A program made the position numbers and the translations under genes. A DNA stretch of 8,855 nt, taken from positions 1 to 8,855 of the forward strand of contig SFPR01000062.1 in NCBI GenBank assembly GCA_004551865.1, read 5' to 3'. This stretch comes from Bacteroidales bacterium (GTDB taxonomy: Bacteria > Bacteroidota > Bacteroidia > Bacteroidales > P3). The notes under the pieces are model-generated. The model was not told where the DNA came from. It saw only the letters and a list, made by a program, of their open reading frames with translations, and did no database searches. Position 1 is the stretch's first letter. Each line of letters begins with the position of its first letter. Below are positions 1 through 6,900 of this stretch, one piece after another.

Positions 1-142
1 CAAGCAAGATAACCCCGAACATCTTTCTCAGAATGTATATACCGCCCTTACCAAGCAACTTTTCCACCCAGTTTACTTTCTTTATCACAAAATAAACAAC
101 AATCATGTTCAATGCTATTGCTATGATGATGTTTATTGCCTA
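1..142 (-). pseudogene. C-terminal part of MarC-family protein, downstream of an in-frame TAG
   Basis: Reading past the TAG at 140-142 in the same frame gives an uninterrupted MarC-like C-terminus up to the window edge. It starts AINIIIAIALNMIVVYFVI, a hydrophobic membrane segment, and continues through KKVNWVEKLLGKGG and IYILRKMFGVILL, the lysine/glycine-rich loop and the beginning of the last helix expected in MarC proteins. No frame change is needed. The natural gene therefore spans the stop codon, and this stretch is either untranslated remnant, read through, or the product of a base error in the assembly. The true end lies outside the window. Confidence 0.75.
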
Positions 143-538
143 ACATTCGGCACGAAGGGACAAACAGGTAGTGAGAGAACCTGCCCCCGCAATGAGCGGA
201 AACACCAAGGGAACTATTGTGCCGCTCTCCTGAGAAGCATCACTCTTGAAGAGGGTAACATTAAACGTCATCTCGATTGCAACAGCAATGAGAACTATCG
301 CTCCGGCAATGGCAAAAGAGGGAATATCGACGTTAAAAAACCTAAGCACAGCTTCTCCCATAAAAAGAAAAACAACAAGCATGGCAAAGGAAATAAGAGC
401 CGCTTTGCCGGCTTCAACCTTTCCGTTTCGCTCTTTCAGTTCCAAAATCACGGGAACAGAACCCGTAATATCTATAATTGCAAACAAGACCATGAATGCG
501 GTAACAATCTCTTTCAAGTTCAAAACTCCAATACTCAT
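140..538 (-). CDS. MarC-family integral membrane protein, N-terminal 132 residues before an in-frame stop
   Basis: This is a MarC-family (PF01914-type) multi-pass inner-membrane protein of uncertain transport function; the old link of MarC to multiple antibiotic resistance is not well supported. Visible are hydrophobic helices at about residues 8-31, 46-68 and 74-94, the DITGSVPV motif at 23-30 in the first helix, and the re-entrant-like segment VPLVFPLIAGAG at 109-120 followed by SLTT and LSLRAE. Family members are usually about 190-210 residues, so 132 is short: the frame ends at TAG directly after RAEC, while homologous sequence continues beyond it. I chose the ATG at 536-538 because family homology begins there and AAAGGAGGAG lies just upstream. 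An upstream in-frame ATG at 587-589 would add 17 polar residues. It is the last visible gene of the minus-strand cluster, 59 nt after the DUF4159 gene. Confidence 0.85.
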   Translation of the reverse strand: MSIGVLNLKEIVTAFMVLFAIIDITGSVPVILELKERNGKVEAGKAALISFAMLVVFLFMGEAVLRFFNVDIPSFAIAGAIVLIAVAIEMTFNVTLFKSDASQESGTIVPLVFPLIAGAGSLTTCLSLRAEC

Positions 539-540
539 AT

Positions 541-550
541 CTCCTCCTTT
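541..550 (-). promoter_or_regulatory. Strong Shine-Dalgarno site of the MarC gene
   Basis: On the minus strand AAAGGAGGAG lies 2 nt before the ATG at 538-536, with the GGAGG core about 4 nt away. Genes of this phylum usually lack such a site, and none of the other genes here shows a comparable one. It supports the ATG at 538 over the one at 589. Confidence 0.55.
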
Positions 551-597
551 TTTATCTAATTCAATATTTTCATTTTCAACATCTTGCAAAGCTCATA

Positions 598-1350
598 TTA
601 AAACGACGTTTCAATCTGATAAAACGCCGTTTCAGTGGCGTGAAACGCCGTTTTATTTCGCCAAAACGCCGTCTTGATTTTATTGCAAGGAAAGAACGAT
701 GATTTTATTCTTTCAGTATTCAAAACGACAATAAAGTTTCGGGCGTTTTTCTGCTCTACGGAGTGAACTTCCGTATCCTCCCAGCCGTCTCCCAAATCAC
801 ACTCGTAAGAGTAGAAACACACCAACCTGCCTTCAACAAACAATCCGAAGCCCTGAGGAGTTTTGTTGTCATGTTCATGAATTTTCGGAAGACCATTGGG
901 AAAATCAAACTTCTGATGGTAAATCGGGTGAGTAAAAGGAAGTTCCACAAAATCAGCTTCGGGAAACACCTTCTTCATTTCTCTTCTTATATACTTGTCC
1001 AAGCCATAGTTATCGTCAATATGCAAAAAACCTCCTGCCAAAAGGTAAGAACGCAGATTTTTTACTTCTTCGGAAGAGAACACAACGTTACCATGACCTG
1101 TCATATGCACCATCGGATAAAGGAAAAGCTCACTGCTCGCAACCTCAACGGTTGGATAATCTCTCGAAAGCCCTGTATTGAGATTTTTGTTACAAAAGTC
1201 AATAAGATTAGTCAGCGATGTAGGATTTGCATACCAATCTCCGCCTCCGCCATACTTCAAAAGAGCTATGGTATTCTGAGCAGAAAGTCCTACAAAACAA
1301 AGCAGGTTTGCAACAATGAGACAAAAGAAAACAAGTTTGCGAACTCTCAT
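598..1350 (-). CDS. Exported DUF4159 domain protein with a repeat-derived C-terminal tail
   Basis: This 250-residue protein belongs to the DUF4159 family (PF13709-type), whose biochemical role is unknown. An N-terminal signal peptide is visible (MRVRK, a hydrophobic core, cleavage probably near LSA-Q at 22-25), so it should be exported to the periplasm or envelope. The family pattern is clear: KYGGGGDWYANPTSL (32-46), MTGHGNVVFS (83-92), GGFLHIDDNYG (106-116), FTHPIYH (139-145), GLPKIHEHD (153-161) and YSYECDLGDGWEDTEVH (180-196). After residue 196 I do not recognise the usual family ending. From about 226 the chain becomes the heptads KTAFWRN, KTAFHAT, ETAFYQI and ETSF, encoded by the 21-bp DNA repeat at 601-674, and the TAA stop sits at the edge of the last unit. 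The ATG at 1348-1350 is preferred because the signal peptide begins there; a TTG at 1365 would overlap the rsmE stop. It lies 11 nt after rsmE, probably in the same operon. Confidence 0.85.
   Translation of the reverse strand: MRVRKLVFFCLIVANLLCFVGLSAQNTIALLKYGGGGDWYANPTSLTNLIDFCNKNLNTGLSRDYPTVEVASSELFLYPMVHMTGHGNVVFSSEEVKNLRSYLLAGGFLHIDDNYGLDKYIRREMKKVFPEADFVELPFTHPIYHQKFDFPNGLPKIHEHDNKTPQGFGLFVEGRLVCFYSYECDLGDGWEDTEVHSVEQKNARNFIVVLNTERIKSSFFPCNKIKTAFWRNKTAFHATETAFYQIETSF
601..674. repeat. 21-bp palindromic repeat array, locus 1 (four units)
   Basis: Four copies of an 11-nt near-palindrome start at 601, 622, 643 and 664, exactly 21 nt apart. On the plus strand they read AAACGACGTTT, AAACGCCGTTT (twice) and AAACGCCGTCT. 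They are separated by 10-nt spacers that differ from each other. The core is an odd-length palindrome around its central base. The array lies inside the 3' end of the DUF4159 gene on the minus strand, where 21 nt gives seven residues per unit and the frame stays open. A matching array lies at 5038-5111; the spacer tatttcgcca at 654-663 also occurs there, at 5070-5079. Confidence 0.93.
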
Positions 1351-1361
1351 TTTAACCGAAA

Positions 1362-2066
1362 TCAAAAGTTGATGAAGTGAATACCCTGCAAGGCATACAA
1401 AGCTGCCGTTTCGGTTCTTAGTCTTGCCTCTCCGAGGGTAATGGGACGAAATCCTCTCTCTTCGGCGTACGCAACCTCATTTTCAGAAAAGTCTCCCTCC
1501 GGTCCGATAAGCACAATCACATCTCCGCCTTGGCGATAACAATCCATGAGCTTTGCTCTCTGATCTCCCTCGCAGGTTGCTATGAACTTATATTGCTCTT
1601 TTGCACTATCGACAAGAGTTTTGAAATCAACAATCGGATTGATTGCAGTAATATTTGCCTTAAAGGATTGCTTTAATGCAGATATCACAACTTTCTCCAA
1701 ACGTTCTGTTTTAACATTTGTGCGTTCGCTGTATCGGCTTTCAAACAACGAAACTTCATCTATGCCCATCTCGACAGCCTTTTCGACAAACCATTCCGTC
1801 CGAGCATTGTTTTTGGTAGGTGCAAGGGCTATATGTATATGGTAATCTCGCTTCTGAGTGTCTTCAAGCTGCTTTTCGACCCTGCAAACACAAGTTTGAG
1901 CCATAGCCTGCACTATTTCAGCCTGATACAATCCCCCCTTACCGTCTGTAAGCAGCACTCTGTCTCCCTCTTTCATTCTCAGAACCTTGACACAATGCTG
2001 TGCTTCCTCCCTGCTCAGGCTGTAATCTCGGCTGCAATCAAGCTCCGGTGCATAGAAAAGGTGCAT
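1362..2066 (-). CDS. rsmE: 16S rRNA (uracil-1498-N3)-methyltransferase RsmE
   Basis: RsmE transfers a methyl group from S-adenosylmethionine to N3 of U1498 in helix 44 of 16S rRNA of the 30S subunit. The 234-residue length is normal for the family. The N-terminal PUA-like RNA-binding domain is seen at about 1-70 (EEAQHCVKVLRMKEGDRVLLTDGKG). The C-terminal SPOUT trefoil-knot domain carries the diagnostic IGPEGDFSENE (187-197) and LGEARLRTETA (211-221), which form the SAM-binding knot. The mid-region TEWFVEKAVEMGIDEV also fits the family. The start at 2066 (MHLFY) is typical for Bacteroidetes members. It begins 10 nt after the stop of the upstream beta-barrel gene and ends 11 nt before the DUF4159 ATG, so it is probably cotranscribed with both. 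Confidence 0.96.
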   Translation of the reverse strand: MHLFYAPELDCSRDYSLSREEAQHCVKVLRMKEGDRVLLTDGKGGLYQAEIVQAMAQTCVCRVEKQLEDTQKRDYHIHIALAPTKNNARTEWFVEKAVEMGIDEVSLFESRYSERTNVKTERLEKVVISALKQSFKANITAINPIVDFKTLVDSAKEQYKFIATCEGDQRAKLMDCYRQGGDVIVLIGPEGDFSENEVAYAEERGFRPITLGEARLRTETAALYALQGIHFINF

Positions 2067-2076
2067 GAAGAAATTA

Positions 2077-2868
2077 TTATAGCGAAATAACCAAACCTAT
2101 TTCAGCAAACGGATCCATTTGAGCTTTGACTTCCAAGTCTGTAACGCTCTCTTCCGGATAGTATCCGCCGTTTCTGTACACTCCGTCAAAGTCATCTTTG
2201 TATCCCATTTGATATTGTATTCCTGCTGCGAAACGCAATTTGAGCATAGGACCGATTTCCTGCATGAAACCCAACTTTGCTTTTGCCGAAGGGATAAACC
2301 TGCTGACTTTTATCTCACCAAAATTTTTCTGAATGTGAACTCCGCCGTCTTGTTCAAAGTCTTTGAAACCTATCATCATGTTTGCACCTGCATCTACACC
2401 CAAATAGATGCTTGTTCGGTTGAAATCGTAATGCAAGTTGGCTTCCAACATAAACGGAACAAGAGTATAGGACTTGTAACGGTCGATTGAAATGTCGTGT
2501 CTTGCACCCTCGGCAGTACGCTCTACCGAAGCACCGCGATAATAAAGCACTCCCGAATAACCTCCGAACGATGTGGTAAAATGAGAGTTCACTTTCCAAT
2601 GACGCATCTTGTATTGGTATGCCAAAGTTGCACCAACGGCAAAAGGATTGGTCGTAGTATATCCGTCGCTTATAGTATAAGCTCCATTGACATTGACACT
2701 GATAAGGTGTTCCGGCACATTGCGTCTCCAATGTCCGTCTCTCCAATCTGGCAACTTTATTTCGCTCTTGGTATTCAGTGTATTGACTATGTCTTTTTCT
2801 TCTTTTGTCGTTGCGTTTGCTTGTGCAAACACTGCCAAACAGGCAACCATTGTAATAAATCTTCTCAT
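2077..2868 (-). CDS. Predicted outer-membrane beta-barrel-like protein with signal peptide
   Basis: I recognise no named family for this 263-residue protein. It has a signal peptide (MRR, a hydrophobic stretch, cleavage probably after ANA at 17-19), followed by a polar segment containing TKEEKDIVNTLNTKSEIKLPDW. From about residue 55 it shows many short alternating, aromatic-rich strands (for example ISVNVNGAYTIS, GATLAYQYKM, SYTLVPFMLEANLHYDF, TSIYLGVDAGANMMIGF, LKLRFAAGIQYQMGY, FAEIGLVISL), separated by charged, glycine-rich turns. That pattern is expected of an outer-membrane beta-barrel of roughly eight to ten strands. No lipobox or catalytic motif is visible. It is the first gene of the minus-strand cluster, with a good Bacteroidetes promoter 39-69 nt upstream of the ATG. 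The barrel assignment is inferred from composition and pattern only. Confidence 0.8.
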   Translation of the reverse strand: MRRFITMVACLAVFAQANATTKEEKDIVNTLNTKSEIKLPDWRDGHWRRNVPEHLISVNVNGAYTISDGYTTTNPFAVGATLAYQYKMRHWKVNSHFTTSFGGYSGVLYYRGASVERTAEGARHDISIDRYKSYTLVPFMLEANLHYDFNRTSIYLGVDAGANMMIGFKDFEQDGGVHIQKNFGEIKVSRFIPSAKAKLGFMQEIGPMLKLRFAAGIQYQMGYKDDFDGVYRNGGYYPEESVTDLEVKAQMDPFAEIGLVISL

Positions 2869-2906
2869 CGGCTTGTTATCTTTTTGGTATTCTCAATTTG
2901 AGACCC

Positions 2907-2937
2907 CAAAATTACAAAGAAAAGCGATACAAACAAA
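2907..2937 (-). promoter_or_regulatory. Bacteroidetes-type promoter for the minus-strand cluster
   Basis: On the minus strand a TTTG (2937-2934) is followed after exactly 19 nt by TAATTTTG (2914-2907). This matches the Bacteroidetes primary-sigma consensus TTTG-N19-TAnnTTTG. Transcription would begin near 2900, giving a leader of about 30 nt before the ATG at 2868. Upstream of it (about 2938-2985) the minus strand is rich in A-tracts, which could act like an UP element. Confidence 0.7.
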
Positions 2938-2988
2938 ATTTTTTTCGTTTTTTCGGCGTATTTTTCCTTTTTTGCCGTTTTGTAAAAC

Positions 2989-3026
2989 AATGATACGCCT
3001 TTCTGCGTTCTTGCTTTTGTATCATT
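2989..3026. repeat. 8-bp inverted repeat in the divergent intergenic region
   Basis: AATGATAC at 2989-2996 and its perfect complement GTATCATT at 3019-3026 flank a 22-nt interval, just upstream of the plus-strand ATG at 3048. It could be a transcription-factor operator for either divergent gene, or a leader hairpin. The right arm is followed by a T run and then coding sequence. No matching regulator gene is in the window. The function is not established, and a chance match in A/T-rich DNA is possible. Confidence 0.4.
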
Positions 3027-3047
3027 TTTTCTAAAATTCGATTGAAC

Positions 3048-3995
3048 ATGAAGACAAGAATTACAGATTTATTTTCGATAGATTTTCCTGTTATTGCAGG
3101 AGGAATGGTTTGGTGCAGCGGTTGGCGTTTGGCTTCTGCGGTAAGCAGTTGCGGAGGTTTGGGTTTGATTGGTGCAGGCTCGATGTCGCCGGAGCTTCTC
3201 GAAGAACACATAGAGAAATGTCGCAAAGCAACCGACAAGCCTTTCGGAGTCAATATACCGCTTATGAATGTCAATAGTGCAGAACACATAAACGTTGTGA
3301 TAAAGCATCGTGTGCCTGTGGTGTTTACCTCTGCCGGCAATCCTGCAACCCACACCGAGAGATTGAAACAAGCAGGTTGTAAGGTTGTTCACGTTGTTGC
3401 CAACTGCAAATTTGCTCTCAAAGCTCAGAGTGCAGGTTGCGATGCAGTGGTTGCCGAAGGTTTCGAAGCAGGAGGACACAACGGCAAGGAGGAAACCTCT
3501 ACCCTTGTTTTGGTTCGCCAGATTGCCGATGCGGTTTCTATTCCCGTGATTGCTGCAGGAGGAATTGCAAGCGGAGAACAGCTTGCGGCCGTCATGGCTT
3601 TGGGTGCAGAAGGTGTGCAGATGGGAAGTGTGTTTGCCGTTTGTAAGGAAAGCTCTGCCCACCCTGCCTTCAAACAAGCTGTCTTTGCTTCAAAAGAGGG
3701 CGACACCAAACTTTTCATGCGTAAACTCTCTCCTACTCGTTTGTTGAAGGGCGAGTTTTTTGACCTTATTGCCGATGCAGAAGCCAGAGGAGCAAGTTCG
3801 GAGGAACTTCTCTCTATCATAGGAACGGGGAGAACAAAAAAAGGTATGTTTGAAGGTGATTTGAGCATGGGAGAACTCGAAATAGGTCAGGTTGCATCAC
3901 TCATTGACAGAGAAAAATCGGTCGAAGAGATATTTTGCGAACTCAAATCGGGATTTGCAAAAGCACAACAACGTTTACAAAATTTGAGTATATGA
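3048..3995 (+). CDS. Nitronate monooxygenase / FabK-like FMN-dependent TIM-barrel enzyme
   Basis: This is a 315-residue member of the nitronate monooxygenase (2-nitropropane dioxygenase, PF03060-type) superfamily, which also contains the FMN-dependent enoyl-ACP reductase FabK. The chain reads as a full FMN-binding TIM barrel: IDFPVIAGGMVW (11-22), the glycine-rich GGLGLIGAG (36-44), PFGVNIPL (65-72), VVFTSAGNP (91-99), AEGFEAGGHNG (136-146, with the family histidine), IPVIAAGGIASG (165-176) and the phosphate-binding GAEGVQMGSVF (186-196). The AEGxEAGGH motif and following text resemble FabK as much as true nitronate monooxygenases, so either oxidation of nitronates or reduction of enoyl-ACP is possible; a fatty-acid role cannot be excluded. 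The ATG at 3048 is preferred; a TTG at 3042 would add two residues. The stop overlaps the next gene's start as ATGA, indicating coupled translation. Confidence 0.9.
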   Translation: MKTRITDLFSIDFPVIAGGMVWCSGWRLASAVSSCGGLGLIGAGSMSPELLEEHIEKCRKATDKPFGVNIPLMNVNSAEHINVVIKHRVPVVFTSAGNPATHTERLKQAGCKVVHVVANCKFALKAQSAGCDAVVAEGFEAGGHNGKEETSTLVLVRQIADAVSIPVIAAGGIASGEQLAAVMALGAEGVQMGSVFAVCKESSAHPAFKQAVFASKEGDTKLFMRKLSPTRLLKGEFFDLIADAEARGASSEELLSIIGTGRTKKGMFEGDLSMGELEIGQVASLIDREKSVEEIFCELKSGFAKAQQRLQNLSI

Positions 3996-6900
3996 CAACA
4001 AAACAAGCAGACTATATATTTGAAGTAAGTTGGGAGGTTTGCAACAAGGTTGGCGGCATTCACACTGTTGTATCCACAAAAGCCAAGACCCTTTGCGACA
4101 AACTCGGAAGCAACTATATCTTGATTGGTCCCGACATTTGCAAGGACGATGCGGCAACAAACGAATTTGAACCCGACGAAAGCATTTGTGCCTCTTGGAA
4201 AGAGTATGCCAAAAGCAAGGGACTTACCTTCCGCATCGGCAGATGGAAAACATTGGAGAGCCGACCGATTGTGATATTGGTCGATTTCACTCGCTACTTC
4301 AACCAAAAGGACGAAATATTCACACGATTGTGGAACGATTATTCGCTTGACAGTCTCACCGGAGGCTGGGACTACATAGAGCCTTGCCTTTTCGGATATG
4401 CGGCAGCAAAGATTATCGAAAGTTATTACGAGTTTTACATAGATGCAGGCGACAAGGTGGTAGCTCAGTTCCACGAATGGATGACGGGTAGCGGCATTTT
4501 GTATCTGAAAAAGAACACTCCTCAAATTGCAACTGCCTTCACAACCCATGCAACCGTCCTCGGACGCTCAATTTCCGGCAACAGAATGCCTCTTTATGAA
4601 GCTCTGACAAGCTACAATCCCGACACACTCGCCAATCAGTTCAATCTGAGAGCAAAACACAGCTTGGAAAAACTCTCGGCTCTCAATTCAGACGTTTTTA
4701 CCACCGTGAGCGAGATTACAAACAACGAATGCACACACCTGCTCGGTAAAAGTGCAGACGTAATCACCCCAAACGGATTTGAAAACTCCATGGTACCACA
4801 GCCGAAAGAACGTTATGAAACAAGAAAGAGAGTAAGAAACAAACTCTCTCGGCTATTCGAGACACTAAGCGGTCAGAGCATTCCGCAAGATGCTCTCTTT
4901 GTTCTAAATTCCGGACGATATGAGTTTTTCAACAAAGGAACTGACGTCTTCATTGAGGCAATGGGCAAGCTAAACAAAACGAAAGGAACAAGACAAATCT
5001 TCGCCATAATTGCAGTACCTGCACGACACGCAGAACCAAACGCCGTTCCGGTCGAACAAAACGGCGTTTTATTTCGCCAAAACGGCGTTTCAGCAGAGCA
5101 AAACGGCGTTTTGTCACACAGACTTTTCGACACAGATAACGATTTGATTGTTCACAAGTTACAAGAGTGCGGATTAAACAATTCTTCTGACAGTAGAGTG
5201 AAGGTTCTCTTCATTCCTTCCTACTTGGACGGAGCTGACGGAGCTATAAACGAAAACTATTTCGACTTCTTGCAGGCGTTTGACCTCGGTGTGTTCCCTT
5301 CTTACTATGAGCCTTGGGGCTATACCCCTATGGAAAGCATAGCTTTCGGCATTCCAACCCTGACTACAAATCTTGCAGGTTTCGGATTGTGGATTAAAGA
5401 CAAAGTTCCTCAAAACTCTTTCTGTGTAAGGGTGATTTCGAGAACAGAGGGCAATCCGGACGATTGTTCAAAGCAGATTGCCATGGCAGTGGAAGAGTTT
5501 GCCGCTCTGAAATGCGAAGATTGGCAAAAGGCATCTGAACAGTGCATTCTCCTATCCGAAGAACTTGTGTGGGCAAAACTTATTGACAACTACTACTCTG
5601 CCTACTCCCAAGCCTTGGACAAAGCTGCCCAAAGGTACAAGATGTACATGAACAAGCAAGCCTTGGCAGACTTCAACGTTCAATCGCAACCACAAAGCAT
5701 CGAACAAGCTCATTGGAGGAAGATTTTGTTCAGACAAAAACTACCCCAAAGGCTCTCGGCTCTCGAAAAACTCAGCCACAATCTTTGGTGGTGTTGGAAC
5801 AGAGAGGCATTCGAGTTGTTTGAAAGCATAAATCCTCAAAAGTTTGCCGAGTGCGAAAACAATCCCATACCGCTTTTGGAAAGTCTTTCAGTGCAGGAAA
5901 CAGAGCAACTATGCAACAACCATGCTTTTCTTGCCGAAATGGACAGAGTGGAGAAGCTCTTTGACGACTATATGCAGCACAAAAGTGAAGAAAAAGACGA
6001 AATGGTTGCATATTTCAGCATGGAGTACGGAATAGACGACTGTTTGAAAATATTTTCGGGAGGTTTGGGTGTGCTGGCAGGCGACTATCTCAAACAGGCA
6101 AGTGATTCGGGCAAAAACATTGTCGGAATTGGTTTGCTATATCGCTTTGGTTATTTCACCCAAAGGCTGACAAAAGAAGGTGTTCAGGTATGCGAATACA
6201 ATGCTCAGAAGTTTTCACACCTGCCTCTTCAAGCCGAAAGAGACCAAAATGGCGATTGGAAAAAAATTTCAATCACTCTTCCGGGCAGAAAGGTCGAAGC
6301 CAAAATATGGAGAATTGATGTCGGAAGAGTACCTCTGTATTTGCTCGACACCGATGTGGAAAGCAATTCAGAACAAGACCGCAACATAAGCAGCAGATTG
6401 TACGGAGGCGACAACGAAAACAGATTGAAGCAGGAAATGTTGCTCGGAATAGGAGGCGTAAGACTGATTGAGCAACTCTCTCTACCTGTAAAGATTTACC
6501 ACCTGAACGAAGGACACGCAGCCTTTTGCTCTGTTGAGAGAATGAAAAACTACATTCACAAATCAAACTACCCTTACTCTCAGGCAAAAGAACTTGTCAG
6601 AGCAAGTACTCTCTTTACCACACACACGCCTGTTGCAGCCGGACACGATATGTTTGAAGAAAATCTGATAAGAGCCTATTTGGGACACTTTGCAGACTAT
6701 CTTACTCTGTCGTGGGACGAGTTTATGACACTCGGACGAACATCTGACGACAAGAAAGAGAAGTTCTCTATGAGTGTTTTGGCAATGAATTTCTCTTCTT
6801 GGGTCAATGCCGTCAGCCTTATCCACAGAGATGTGAGCCGAAAGATGTTTGCACCTATGTATAAGGGATATTTCCCTGAGGAAATGCACATTGACTATGT

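Noticed and set aside
246..677. Plus-strand open frame of 143 codons with K-T-P-F heptads at its end
   Set aside because: It is antisense to the MarC and DUF4159 genes. Its heptads are simply the palindromic repeat read from the other strand, and it shows no family-like sequence.
2912..3355. Minus-strand open frame of 147 codons across the intergenic region
   Set aside because: It overlaps the start of the well-supported flavoenzyme gene and the A/T-rich promoter region, and its translation is basic and low-complexity.
3935..3991. Upstream in-frame ATG extending the glycogen fusion by 19 residues
   Set aside because: The extension lies within the preceding gene and has no GT3 similarity; homology starts directly after the ATG at 3992.
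601..5111. Interpretation of the regularly spaced palindromes as CRISPR arrays
   Set aside because: Cores are 11 nt with 10-nt spacers, lie inside open coding frames, and have no cas genes nearby; CRISPR repeats and spacers are much longer.
4873..5133. Minus-strand open frame with KTPF/ETPF heptads inside the glycogen gene
   Set aside because: It is antisense to an intact catalytic domain. It is informative about the repeat's orientation but is not a gene.
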